From: Choristoneura fumiferana
Lineage: Eukaryota; Arthropoda; Insecta; Lepidoptera; Tortricidae
Direction of reading: 5' to 3'
NCBI RefSeq assembly: GCF_025370935.1
Contig: NC_133499.1
Span: 4,050,588 to 4,114,587 of the forward strand
Length of the DNA: 64,000 bases
Below are positions 32,201 to 39,696 of the stretch, one piece after another. Within the stretch, counting starts at the first letter, position 1. The number at the start of each line of letters is the position of its first letter. The notes under the pieces were generated by a model. The model did no database searches. It was not told the DNA's origin and saw nothing but the letters and a program-made list of their open reading frames with translations. Both the position numbers and the translations under genes were made by a program.

Positions 32201-35200
32201 GAGTTTAGTTTATAAGAAGCGTAAATATTTTATTAAGCGTGCTAACTGTAAATATTATATTATAATGGGGAATAAAGACAAAAATAAAAGGGTAGCAAAA
32301 AAGCGCTCGTATCGTCAAAAATACGATAGGATGATTGAATTTGTAAAGTAAGTACTTTTAATTTACATATACAAATAGCACATCAACCATCGACATTTAT
32401 GTATTGTACTGCATGTTTCTTACACCAAGACGGCGTACAAAATTTGTTCACAGCGCGGATTTGTGAACCTTTCACTATATGTAGTTTGTTGACGTCCGTG
32501 ACAAGGGTTGTGTCAAAGTAATATTGATAATTGATGCGCCGCGCGTTTTGTTCCAAACAGCCAGTCTAGTGCCGTAAGGTACATAGATGTCAATGACATC
32601 AACACTTAGGTACGTCAGTTGTCCTAAGCTAGGTAAGTATCAGGCTTAGTTTTCTAAAAAAAACACACGTACCGTAAACTGCTTCAACTTTGCCCTCTGG
32701 CCCCAACATTGCCTGATTTGATTTAGAGTCGATAACTTAGCACTCTTGTAGGTTTTAAACTTTTATCTACACGGGAATTATTATTACGGGGGGATAAAAG
32801 TTTAAAAACCTAAAAGGTGCTAAGTTATCGACTCTAAATCGAATCAGGCAATGTTGGGGCCAGAGGGCAAAGTTGAAGCAGTTTACTATTTTTTATTTTA
32901 TCAGTTAAACCGAATATGATGAAGTTAGGTAGGTATAGTATAGCCAGTAATTCCGTGTGACGTGACGTCACGCCGTGCGATACTTTTTAGCACGCTGTTG
33001 ATGCGCTTAATCTTTGTAATTCACTAGTCACAGTATGCTTGCGCACGTAATGCAACTTGAAGCAAGTTATTCTTAGATAGTAGCTAAGTTACTAAGTATA
33101 TGTAACGTACATACAATACACAATAACTTTTTTATATTTTACATCAACACATAGTAAGCATTACAAATCCATACTAATATCAATACTAGGATAAGCCGTG
33201 GTGGCCTAGTGGTTGGACCTATCGCCTCTCAAGCAGAGGTTCGTGGGTTCAAACCCCGGCTCGCACCTCTGAATTTTTCGAAATTCATGTGCGGAATTAT
33301 ATTTGAAATTTACCACGAGCTTTACGGTGAAGGAAAACATCGTGAGGAAACCTGCACAAACCTGCGAAGCAATTCAATGGTGTGTGTGAAGTTCCCAATC
33401 CGCACTGGGCCCGCGTGGGAGTTACTGCCCAGGCCCTCTCATTCTGAGGGGAGGCCTGTGCCCTGCAGTGGGACGTATATAGGCTGGGATGATGATGATG
33501 ATGACTAATATTATAAATGCGAAAGTGTGTGTTTGTCTTCACGTCGAAACGGAGCGACGGATCGGCGTGATTTTTGGCATAGAGATAGTTTATGGGCCAG
33601 AGAGTGACATAATAAAAGCTAGTGTAAATATTATATTGAATTCACATTATTATTAACGTTACCAAAGTTCTACTTCTTTAGTTGGTATCTATTTAGAAAG
33701 TAATTGCTATAACAATAAATTAAATATTATACAACATTACATACAAATCTAACCCCGCGGACGCGCATGGCAATTAAATCCGTCCACATCGGATCTATTC
33801 CTGCGTTTAGAGTTGAGCTAAATTACATCGATATCGATAGGTTGTGTAATAATTATGATTGGTTTTTTGGAGTCTTTTTGTATTTTTTTTTATTATTTCA
33901 ACTCCAAATTTGTTGCTTTTACGGGTATCCCGTGAAACCATATCGAAAATACAAACTGAGACATGGATGCACAGAAAAACCAGAAAAAGAGACCAGCACT
34001 GGGAATCGAACCCAGATCCTTAGCATTCCGTGCTGTGTGCTATAACCCCTACACCACTGCTGGACAGGAATCTACTTAGACACGAATTTTTCCTTTGCAT
34101 ACATACATATCTCAGGTTCTTATTTCTACTTTGCTACTTAAGCAGCAGCACTAGCGACATCTATGTGGCGTCGACAGACGTCACACTCTTTCGGAACCAA
34201 CCGCTCATCCAGACAAGAGATGTCGCTGTCTCATGTTATAGCACGCAGCACGGAATGCTAAGGACCTGGGTTCGATTCCCAGTGCTGGTCAATGACCAAT
34301 CTTAAAATTTGGTACCAAGCAACGTCTGATAGCACAGATAAAGGAAAAATTGCGAAAAAGTATACATTTTTAGCTACATCATATAAAAAAAATATTTTAA
34401 ATATTTTTTTATTAATTTGTACGGAACCCTCGGTGCGCGAGTCCGACTCGCACTTGGCCGGTTTTTTAAAGATCCCTAAATGGTACCGCTCCGGAAACAC
34501 CGTCCTAAGAAGCTGGTTAGTAAAAGGGCCAAGAACTATTTTACCGACACTTTGGGCGTCTCCTGCGTTACCAAAATTGTCTCTGGCGTTACCAAAAAAT
34601 CGTAGGTACTTCCAACGAGATATTTCACGGTTTAATAGCTTAAACTTACATAGGATGGCATGTATTCATGTACACCATCTATTAAATTACAGAAAAATCA
34701 TGTTTACTTACAAAAATCTGCAATTGTTTGAAAAATGTCGCGGACAGGTTAGTGTCGGTAAAAAAGTTGATTGGCCCAAAAACATCGATGTTTTGAGCAA
34801 GCACTTCCCTATGATCGTGTCGTGTCGTGTCGCAATAAATAATGCTCGGACTGCGATGGATTGCGATTTAACCTCGCGACAAGCACGTCTGTCCGCGATG
34901 CTATCTGCGCAACTTAGGTTATTTCTGCGCTAGGGGGTTTCTTTTTAGGGCTCCGTAGTCAAACTCAATAAGGAAACCAACTTAGAAATAAATAACCTAA
35001 CCATAATTTAATTTTTAATACCTTTTTTTTGCTGACTGTACTTTTTGTTGACAGTACTTGCATTGTCACCCAAACTACATTTGCATACCAAATTTCAAGT
35101 CGATGCTATTAACCGTTGAAGAGTTCCGTCCTGCGGAGACGATCCTGGCCGGACTACCAGGATGTCACTACTAGATTATTGTATTGTCACGCGATTTATA

Positions 35201-38200
35201 TAAATTTTTATTTTTAATTTATTCGACTCGATGGCAAACGAGCAAGTGGGTCTCCTGATGGTAAGAGATCACTACCGCCCATATACACCTGCAACACCAG
35301 GGGGATTGCAGATGCGTTGCCAACCTAGAGGCCTAAGATGGGATATCTCAAGTGCCAGTAATTTCACCGGCTGTCTTACTCTCCACGCCGAAACACAACA
35401 GTGCAAGCACTGCTGCTTCACGGCAAGATGGTGGTAGCAATCCGGGCGGACCTTGCACAAGGTCCTACCACCTGCAATAAGTAAGTATTCCAAATTACAA
35501 GCTTTTATTTAGTTTCACCCGTCCCGTTGTCTGTCTGTATGTCTGTCTGTCTGTAATAGAATCTTGCAAGTTTTAATTTGGCCTAGTTTGGAGTCTGATG
35601 GATATTTCTCTTGTATTGGCTATGTTTATTTAAATAAAGTATTTTGTATTTGTATTTGACCAACTTCCAGTAGTCAGATTGACTTCAGTTTTTTCCTTTT
35701 GAGGTACAGAACCCTAAAAATTACAGTTGACCGCAAGGAAACTCGCTCTCACGTGAAATGAATCGCATCGAAATCGGTCCATCTCTTATAAGGAAGAGAC
35801 GTAGTATGATGGCAAAAACAGCCAAAAATTGGCGTCAAACTTTTATCACCCCTCATTTTTAACCCCTGACGCAAAGAGGGGTGTTATAAGTTTGACCGCT
35901 ATGTGTGTCTGTCTGTCTGTCTGTGGCACCGAAGCTCTTAAACGGGTAAACCGATTTGAATGCCGTTTTTTTAGTATTTAAAAGCAGGTGTTCTAGCGAT
36001 GGTTCTTATAAATATAAAGAATCAATTTTCTTCAATACATTTCTAAGCGTATAGGTATTTCTTTAAAATAAACCACGGAAATCGATCTATTTCCATAACA
36101 TATTGCAGCGAATCAAATAGTTTTGACAAGCGCGGCGGCGCATAACGGCGCGCGCTGACGCCGCCATCTTGCAAGATGGCCGACAGATTTATATCGGGAT
36201 TAATTAATGCTATGCTAATTTAGTACAGGTTAAGGTCCAATGTAAATATTGCTTGGTTTAACACAACACGAAAATAAAAAAAATATGCCGATATTATTCA
36301 CTTCTCATGCTCGTAAACTTCGTATTTAGGCTTTGAACCCCCGACGCAAAAAGAGGGTTGTTATAAGTTTGACCGCTATGTGTGTCTGTCTGTGGCACCG
36401 TTAGTAGAACCCCTTCAGCCGCGGGGGCCGGTGTTAGAATGTTACCCCCCTCTCCTCCTGTGGGCACCATAGACACCGGCTGTGGGGCAATACCAGAAGA
36501 TGGCAGCAGCGTCTTCTTGGCAACCTTTACATCCTATACTGCGTTCGCCAAGCCGCTTGCAAAGCGTGGCGAGTTTGGCAACTCCCCCCATTATGGGGGC
36601 GGCATATGACCAAGTGTGGACATCGTACGACTGCTATGATGGTGACCTAATAACTGACTATAAGTAAAAAATTAAGTACCTTAATTGCTCACCCACGACT
36701 TTACGATAACTAATCAACTGACTCAATGAACTGGCTCATGCATACATGTTTATTTAACGTTTGGGCTCCACAGAAAACCAGCGTTACTGCACATAATGTG
36801 CGGCAACACATGCTGAGTGGAGACCCTTTTTGGTATCCTGCCGTGTCACCTAGTAACATAGTTTTAGTGCTAGTTCTAGTCTTAGTTTTAGGTTTCTTTC
36901 TAATAGACCGGGAGATGGTGACACAAAATATTAGGTCATTTGTATCAGTATGGCGGTTCTTCAGGGGTCTAATGACGGAATGACAAAAAAGAAAATGATG
37001 GTCATAGCGCTGGTACCGGCGGCCCAATCGCGTGGGCGTTTATCGAACGTGTCGGATAAATAACGAGTGTCGAACGATTTGTTCCCCAAAATGCTGGTAT
37101 TTTCCGATAGTCGATAAAACAAGAAGTAGGCGGTAGCGTAATGCCATACTTCTCCAGTGTGACTTACACCGAGCGAATACATTAAAGCCGCGTATCCACT
37201 AGAACAGGGTTTCTCAAACTTATCGCTCCACGTACCCCTGTTAAAGTTTCTAGACGATAGCGAACCCCTTGACTGTTGGAGCTAAAACTAAAAATAAAGA
37301 ATACAAAAAGACTCCAAAAACCAATCTTAATCATCTTGCTAGTCTTGCAGCCTGGTGGTTTTTGGAGTCACGTAAACCTTGTCGCGAACCCCCTACCGTC
37401 GAATAGCGAACCCCTAGGGGTTCACGTACCCCACTTTGAGTAACCCTGCACTAGAGGCGCAGCCTCGGTATGAGGCCGCGCAAGTGGAGACGCTGCCAAA
37501 GGCACGGCTCAGACTGAGGCTCCTTTGAGCACGGCCAAAAAACCGACAAAATATGGCTCGGCTCGCGGTGCTCGGCCTGAGGCTGCTCTAATGGATACGC
37601 GGCTTAACACTTACCTCTCGCAAAGATTAGGAATAACAGTTCAGAGAGGTAATGCTGCCAGTGTCTTGGGGTCAATGCCTGAGGCAGAAAATTTGGATGA
37701 CGTTTTTATTTTGTAACATAGTTTAGTTTATATAAGTATAGTTTTAGCACAGGGCGGACACGCCATACAAAATACGCGTTCTGGAATCTACATAGGCACG
37801 ACGACGTCTGTACACGCGTCAATGTGTGCGTAAGACACACAGGGCTGACTATCGCAAAACCCTAGTACTATAGGGTATGTAGGTATGGCTTAAATGTGTA
37901 AATAAATGTAATCGTTAATCATATATTTTTATTTAAACCTACTTAAAATGTGTCTGTCTATGTATTTAAGCATTATTATTTTACATTACAATAAATATAT
38001 GACTACAAACTTGAACTAATTATTCGGTACCTAATTAGTTATTTCATGTCGTATTAATCGCGATACTTTTAGAAAGCATTATTATTAAGAAAAGGAAGTA
38101 GGCAGGGTAGGAACCTCAATTTCTCGCGCGCCCACTGACAAGTTGGCGCTTGCTCGCGGACTCACGGCCACCGAGCCGAGCAATGAACTCCTTTTCTTAT

Positions 38201-39696
38201 CTTTGGCTGTTGACAAACACCCATACAATGCACAGTATATCACCATTTCGCAAAGTTATTGCTCCCGAACTTAGTGCCGTGCGGCCGACATACATCGCGT
38301 TGCGCGCCCGACTGCTTTCCTACGGTTTTCCTACAATCTGCGCTTGAGGGGTGGGGTAACTCGAACCGGTGCGGGGCGGAGCGTGTCCATTCTGTATGCC
38401 AGTACTATTATATATTCTGTGGTTTTAGTTTTGGATGTTAGATAGTATTTATTGTGCAGAATAACCATCAGTACAAAATAAACCTTACTGTAATAATATA
38501 TATATATATCGTTTTCAGATTAATTAATTAATTTTTATTTGTAGTTTTTACTTTTGTAAAATTTTGGTTTATAAAGAGTTTTTGTATTGTATTAATTCAT
38601 TGTTGTTTCGTTGGCCTGCAGCTGGAATCTGAGGGTTGCAAGGCCTACATGGAGACGCCTGTGGCTGAAGGAAGGACCCCGCCAGCGCGGGAACCCAATC
38701 CTGATCGGGAGAAACCTTTTGTTAACAGTAAGTTTGGGATGGTTTACAGGGTTATTCAGGAGACGTGATCAGGATCAGCCCTACAGGTAGGGTTGCCAAC
38801 TTTTTTTACAAGAAATAAGGTATTATATTTAGGCCTGTGAAAAAAAAACAGTATTTTAGACAGTGAACAGTGTTTTATTATTTTATTGCTTTAAAGACAA
38901 TTTTTTTGTCCTAATCCCACAGCTGATCAATTTTGCGACAAGCATACTAAAACAGTCGGGTAATTAAATAAATAAGGAGCTATTTTCAACCCCCGATGCA
39001 AAGAGAGGGGTGTTATAAGTTTGACCGCTATGGGTGTCTTTGTGTCTGTCTGTGGCACCGTAGCTCTTAAACGGGTGAACCGATTTGAATGAGGTTTCTT
39101 TTATTTGAAAGCAGGGTTTCTAGCGATGGCTTAGACATGTTTCATCAAAATCGGCTTAGCCGTTTTTGAGATATTGAGCTTTGAAGTAACAAAGTCAGGG
39201 TTTTCCAACTGTTTGTTGGTAGCTTATTTGTTTGTTTATTTGTTAGGGCACAGAATAAGTAATAAGTAAGTAGTTGGTTAGGGTCAAATCTTGGAAGCTA
39301 AATTTGACCCACTTCGAGCGGTCCGATTGACTTTAAATCTGGCATACTTATGTAAATTTCGTGACAATACAATAATAATCCGGTAGTGTCATTTTGGTGG
39401 TCCTGCCAGGATCGTCTCCGCAGGAGGGAACTCCTCAATGGTTAATAGCACCGACCTGAAATTTGGTACGGATATGCAGTTTAGATGACAATGCAAGAAC
39501 AGTCAACAAAATGTACAGTCAGCAAAAAAAGCTTGTATTAAAAATTGAATTTTTAACAGAAGCTTATTCACTCTGTAGATTATATTTTAAAATATCTCTT
39601 TTTCTTTTGTCCCCAGATGAAAGCGTATGTGGCGTGAACAGTCTAGCACGATTGAGGTGTATTGTGCAGGCCCTGACGACACGGGACGCGCCTTGA
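20176..39696 (+). CDS. nau: Nautilus / MyoD-family myogenic bHLH transcription factor, four exons
   Basis: Myogenic regulatory factors bind E-boxes as bHLH dimers and drive muscle gene expression. Exons: 20176-20448, 31467-31598, 38622-38727, 39617-39696, joined in phases 0, 0 and 1, giving 196 residues. Seen in order: a Cys-rich motif just before the basic region (CLAWACKACKRK), the basic region with the myogenic Ala-Thr pair (RRKAATLRERRRLRK), a helix-loop-helix (VNAAFEEL, GRLPKLEILRAAIQHIERLQ), and a C-terminal amphipathic segment (NSLARLRCIVQALTT) resembling MyoD helix III. It is shorter than Drosophila Nautilus. Introns 1 and 2 (11.0 and 7.0 kb) are mostly mobile DNA. An extra small exon between exons 2 and 3 cannot be excluded, since both ends are phase 0. 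Confidence 0.93.
20750..20806. mobile_element. 57-bp hairpin insertion with 7-8 bp TSD (TTTTCCT)
   Basis: 24-bp perfect arms (CTTAGATGAATGATTGGTCT and on, 20751-20774 with 20783-20806) and an 8-nt loop. TTTTCCT lies on both sides (20743-20749, 20807-20813). It interrupts a repeat B copy; other copies (22005, 40125) read straight through. It lies 300 bp into nau intron 1. Confidence 0.7.
21149..21308. mobile_element. Harbinger-like MITE (TSD TAA) inside a repeat B copy
   Basis: GGCCGTGTTCAAAC...GTTTGAACACGGCC ends, TAA at 21146-21148 and 21309-21311. Intact repeat B copies read ACTATAAGGGTTCC here, so the empty site is known. 160 bp. Confidence 0.8.
21395..21500 (+). repeat. Repeat C: LINE tail
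   Basis: GGGGGAGGCCTATGTCCAAC, GGACGTCCTACGGCTGAG, GATGATGG. In nau intron 1. Confidence 0.6.
21828..22385 (+). repeat. Repeat B copy
   Basis: Near full length, CGGCCAAGAGCGTGTCGGAC to TTTTTGCCATTTTGGCTAC. Two copies lie in tandem in nau intron 1. Confidence 0.75.
22513..22781. mobile_element. Palindromic MITE split by a retroposon tail
   Basis: CTACGAAGTGCAAGATTTG at the left and CGATACGAACTTCG, ATTTCGTAGTAGCTCCCC at the right are the two arms. Between them a (GA)n run and ATTTATTTACATATATTCGA (22579-22650) are inserted, shared with 11909-11998. Confidence 0.6.
22795..22850 (+). repeat. Repeat C-like LINE tail fragment
   Basis: GTCCAGCAGTGGACTGC, GGCTGATC, then (ATG)n. Confidence 0.5.
23080..23425 (+). 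repeat. Repeat H, two tandem copies
   Basis: TTGACCCACTTCCAGTGGTC-like core, GGATTGACTTGAAATTTGG, GCAAGTACAGTCAACAAA. Other copies: 26930-27080, 27945-28300, 35025-35165, 39225-39560, 41030-41185, 45125-45250, 51830-52085, 58950-59205. Confidence 0.65.
23588..23870 (+). repeat. Dispersed repeat (AACCGACTTCAAAAAAGGAG)
   Basis: Starts TTTTTAACCGACTTCAAAAA and ends GGAGTCGGTTTTACTTTTTT, giving short inverted ends. A repeat common in moth and butterfly genomes; single copy here. Confidence 0.65.
24200..24470 (+). repeat. Repeat G copy in nau intron 1
   Basis: ACCCGTGGGAATAACATCGT, CCAAATTTCATCAAATCCGT, ACTTTCGCATTTATAATATT. Confidence 0.6.
24640..24890. other. CGTTTG-motif cluster with a 22-bp palindrome in nau intron 1
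   Basis: GCGTTTGTATCGATACAAAC plus GC (24773-24794) is a perfect palindrome; TTGTATCGATACAA recurs at 24858. GCGCGTTTGAATCGA, CGCATTTGAAACGATCGAA and ACGTTTGCGTTCGA surround it. GC-rich island (24700-24740) inside AT-rich DNA. Not matched to any repeat in the window. Confidence 0.4.
25020..25700. repeat. AT-rich dispersed repeat (relative of 6210-6925)
   Basis: TATCCGAGTCGCTTCTGCTC, CGAGCCGTCTTGCTCGCTCG, surrounded by CATATTATT/GCCATAATG words. In nau intron 1. Confidence 0.5.
25725..25858 (+). repeat. Repeat C: LINE tail
   Basis: GGTGGATGCAAGCCGCTTCC, GGGGGAGGCC, CCTACGGCTGAGATG then (ATG)n. Related pieces at 24893-25020 (AAATGGCAATGGGCAGGCC on the minus strand, then CGTAGGACGTCCACC on the plus). 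Confidence 0.6.
26246..26290 (+). repeat. (TA)n microsatellite
   Basis: Almost pure TA for 45 bp, abutting the end of a repeat A fragment (CAACAAAAAGTTGG). Others: (GT)n 3400-3423, (GA)n 11909-11948, 22581-22602 and 43949-43982, (TA)n near 38499, (ATG)n 53229-53257, (GAT)n-rich 7245-7335. Confidence 0.8.
26765..26862 (-). repeat. Repeat D copy
   Basis: Antisense; ends with an A run at 26853 in plus orientation, which suggests an oligo(T) or oligo(A) terminus. Confidence 0.65.
26930..27080 (-). repeat. Repeat H copy
   Basis: CAAATTTCAAGTCAACCCGA, CCACTGGAAGTGGGTCAAA, AACAACAACAAACTGGGCAA. Confidence 0.6.
27288..27566 (+). pseudogene. BEL/Pao LTR retrotransposon pol fragment (integrase C-terminal part)
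   Basis: The frame reads LLLEAEALVNSRSLTYVTEN, then LTPFHFLIGTSSNQQTPARL and FSLRKEWQKVLRLSEHF, the conserved end of BEL/Pao integrase. It is truncated at both ends and loses similarity after the SEHF motif. No LTRs were seen around it. It sits in nau intron 1 in the same orientation as the gene. Confidence 0.8.
27945..28300 (+). repeat. Repeat H copy, interrupted
   Basis: TTTGCCCGGTTTGTTGTTGT at the left; the core GTTCATTTTGACCCACTTGC appears at 28170, with 170 bp of AT-rich DNA between. Confidence 0.55.
28433..28561. mobile_element. MITE with 20-bp TIR (ACTGAATCACGTACCAGGGT)
   Basis: Perfect ends at 28433-28452 and 28542-28561. A third, decayed end (ACTGAATCGTGTCCCACTG) follows at 28600, suggesting two overlapping insertions. 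Confidence 0.7.
28600..29850. other. No gene recognised (nau intron 1)
   Basis: AT-rich. 29460-29525 and 29715-29790 carry short retroposon tails (TTTATAATATTAGTAAGGAT; CCTGTTTTCTGTATCGATTA, ACAATAAAGAGTCATTGTAT). The latter recurs at 56545-56610. Confidence 0.45.
29852..29990 (+). repeat. Repeat C: LINE tail with inverted 5' part (twin priming)
   Basis: Minus strand 29852-29910 reads DDLVKIAGSRWKRKAQDR; plus strand from 29911 continues SWRALGEAYVQQWTSFG stop, then (ATG)n. Together they are one ORF end with its first part flipped. Confidence 0.75.
30425..30540 (-). repeat. Repeat E SINE copy
   Basis: GGGAATCGAACCCAGGTCCT with GCTATACCGCTACACCACTG in plus orientation. Confidence 0.75.
30726..31130 (-). 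repeat. Repeat A copy split by a foldback MITE
   Basis: Antisense copy from CATAGTTCAATATCTC to CCGTCGGGGATTAA, with the 30907-31097 insertion near its start. Confidence 0.65.
30907..31097. mobile_element. Foldback MITE (GACGTCCGTT arms) inside a repeat A copy
   Basis: TAGACGTCCGTTGTTTTCAC, CGGACC, TTTTTTTGC on the left pair with the right arm; about 70-bp arms. It splits a minus-strand repeat A between CAAACTTAT and AACACCCC. Confidence 0.7.
31138..31390 (-). repeat. Repeat B copy with internal deletion
   Basis: Antisense, joins the CATTGATAGTCCCTGAG end directly to the TAGGTATATTTTATACC part. It ends about 75 bp before nau exon 2. Confidence 0.7.
31467..31598 (+). CDS. nau: nau exon 2: helix-loop-helix
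   Basis: 44 codons between GCTTTTAG and GCTGCG/GTACGT. It encodes helix 1 (VNAAFEELRV), a loop (RARAGSG) and helix 2 (LPKLEILRAAIQHIERLQ), ending in an Ala-rich run. The loop lacks the SSNPNQ segment conserved in known MyoD proteins and is one residue shorter; see findings. Confidence 0.92.
32265..32347 (+). CDS. Possible orphan first coding exon (basic, Lys/Arg-rich)
   Basis: ATG in TATAATGGGG opens MGNKDKNKRVAKKRSYRQKY, DRMIEFVK, then AA/GTAAGT. Without splicing a stop follows immediately. The basic composition with a short helix resembles the N terminus of some transposases, but I cannot name it. It lies inside nau intron 2 on the same strand, just left of a foldback MITE. No continuation was found. 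Confidence 0.2.
32674..32886. mobile_element. Foldback MITE in nau intron 2 (GTAAACTGCTTC ends)
   Basis: GTAAACTGCTTCAACTTTGC and following ~80 bp pair almost perfectly with the right arm ending GAAGCAGTTTAC; loop ACACGGGAATTATTATTACG. Only a few mismatches, so recent. Confidence 0.75.
33192..33510 (+). repeat. tRNA-derived SINE with LINE-like tail
   Basis: A-box-like GTGGCCTAGTGG, B box GGTTCAAACCC, then GGAAAACATCGTGAGGAAAC, and a 3' end GAGGCCTGTGCCCTGCAGTG with (ATG)n, like the repeat C tail. A decayed copy is at 55325-55520. Confidence 0.8.
33505..33625 (-). repeat. Repeat G copy
   Basis: Joined directly to the 3' end of the SINE at 33192: ACTAATATTATAAATGCGAA, GGCATAGAGATAGTTTATGG. 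Confidence 0.6.
33860..34080 (-). repeat. Repeat E: tRNA-derived SINE
   Basis: Minus strand: GTAGGGGTTATAGCACACAG (A box region), GGGTTCGATTCCCAGTGCTG (B box), then tail TTTCTGTGCATCCATGTCTC and TTGGAGTTGAAAT. Copies: 30425-30540, 45815-45930, 62575-62710, 63060-63270, piece at 34230-34292. Confidence 0.75.
34526..34779. mobile_element. MITE with 27-bp TIR, copy 2 (TSD AAAA)
   Basis: Same family and orientation as 41450-41688, flanked by AAAA on both sides. About 254 bp. The long open frame that runs across it on the plus strand is a chance product of this and adjoining repeats. Confidence 0.78.
35025..35165 (-). repeat. Repeat H copy
   Basis: TGCTGACTGTACTTTTTGTT, CAAATTTCAAGTCGATGC, GTTCCGTCCTGCGGAGACG. 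Confidence 0.6.
35222..35490 (+). repeat. Repeat D (GGCAAACGAGCAAGTGGGTC) copy, full
   Basis: ATGGCAAACGAGCAAGTGGG, CTGATGGTAAGAGATCACTA, CAACACCAGGGG, GCCGAAACACAACAGTGC, CAAGATGGTGGTAGCAATCC. Other copies: 26765-26862, 41765-41955, 42575-42660, 46155-46275, 54885-55070, pieces at 49508 and 50325. Class unknown. Confidence 0.7.
35850..36012 (+). repeat. Repeat A copy, 3' truncated
   Basis: AACCCCTGACGCAAAGAGGG to AGCGATGGTTCTTA, ending abruptly. Confidence 0.7.
36337..36640 (+). repeat. Repeat A fragment fused to a GC-rich dispersed repeat
   Basis: Repeat A stops at TCTGTGGCACCG (36398). The following GC-rich part (CCCCTTCAGCCGCGGGGGCC, GGCAACTCCCCCCATTATGG) resembles the 3' region of a lepidopteran non-LTR element; not assignable further. 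Confidence 0.5.
37186..37604. mobile_element. Harbinger-like MITE (TSD TAA), split by a hAT MITE
   Basis: Terminal repeats AGCCGCGTATCCACTAGA and complement at the right end, flanked by TAA on both sides (37183-37185, 37605-37607). Removing the nested hAT MITE and its duplication leaves about 167 bp. Confidence 0.7.
37205..37448 (-). mobile_element. hAT-type MITE, copy 2 (TSD CACTAGAA/G)
   Basis: Same family as 3834-4220 in the opposite orientation, 244 bp, flanked by CACTAGAA and CACTAGAG (7 of 8). It is nested inside the MITE at 37186-37604. Confidence 0.85.
37608..37716 (+). pseudogene. Retroelement polyprotein C-terminal fragment
   Basis: Reads LSQRLGITVQRGNAASVLGS, then MPEAENLDDVFIL stop, the same end signature as at 55861-56240. 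Its upstream part is separated or replaced by the Harbinger-like MITE at 37186-37604. Confidence 0.6.
37748..38421 (-). mobile_element. THAP-encoding DNA element, copy 2, inverted (7-bp TSD GTTTTAG)
   Basis: Same element as at 5386-5992 in opposite orientation, 674 bp, with GTTTTAG on each side (37741-37747 and 38422-38428). The THAP start (CALYGCLSTAKDKKRS) is kept, but about 100 bp of unrelated sequence at 38088-38190 replaces the following FFRF part. It lies just 200 bp before nau exon 3. Confidence 0.75.
38622..38727 (+). CDS. nau: nau exon 3: linker
   Basis: 106 nt between GGCCTGCAG and GTTAACA/GTAAGT, phase 0 in and phase 1 out. It encodes LESEGCKAYMETPVAEGRTP, then a Pro- and charge-rich stretch ending KPFVN. 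No known domain. Assigned by phase, orientation, GC content and position between exons 2 and 4. Confidence 0.72.
38989..39215 (+). repeat. Repeat A copy in nau intron 3
   Basis: CCCCGATGCAAAGAGAGGGG to AACAAAGTCAGGGTTTTCC. With repeat H after it, it fills most of the 889-bp intron. Confidence 0.7.
39225..39560 (+). repeat. Repeat H copy in nau intron 3, with micro-element
   Basis: GGTCAAATCTTGGAAGCTAA, GGTCCTGCCAGGATCGTCTC, CAGTCAGCAAAAAAAGCTTG. Ends about 55 bp before the exon 4 acceptor. Confidence 0.6.
39249..39276 (+). mobile_element. 28-bp micro-element with 7-bp TSD (GTTAGGG)
   Basis: Begins CACAGAATAAGTAATAAGTA and lies between GTTAGGG at 39242-39248 and 39277-39283, inside a repeat H copy. 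Other repeat H copies (for example at 58985) run through this site without it, so it is an insertion or footprint. Confidence 0.65.
39617..39696 (+). CDS. nau: nau exon 4: helix III-like C terminus
   Basis: After TTTTGTCCCCAG the frame completes an Asn codon and reads ESVCGVNSLARLRCIVQALT, TRDAP, stop TGA at 39694-39696. The segment resembles the C-terminal SSLDCLSSIVERIS helix of vertebrate MyoD. An AATAAA at 39938-39943 is a possible polyadenylation signal, immediately before a repeat B copy. Confidence 0.8.

Noticed and set aside
34292..34933. Longest open frame in the window (213 codons, plus strand)
   Set aside because: It runs across a repeat tail (GGTGCGCGAGTCCGACTCGC), the MITE at 34526-34779 and unique DNA, with no consistent protein composition. 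Chance product of joined repeats.
36726..36983. 85-codon frame with a hydrophobic Val-Leu run
   Set aside because: The hydrophobic run comes from a degenerate TTAGT/TCTAG repeat (VLVLVLVLVL). No other feature supports a gene.
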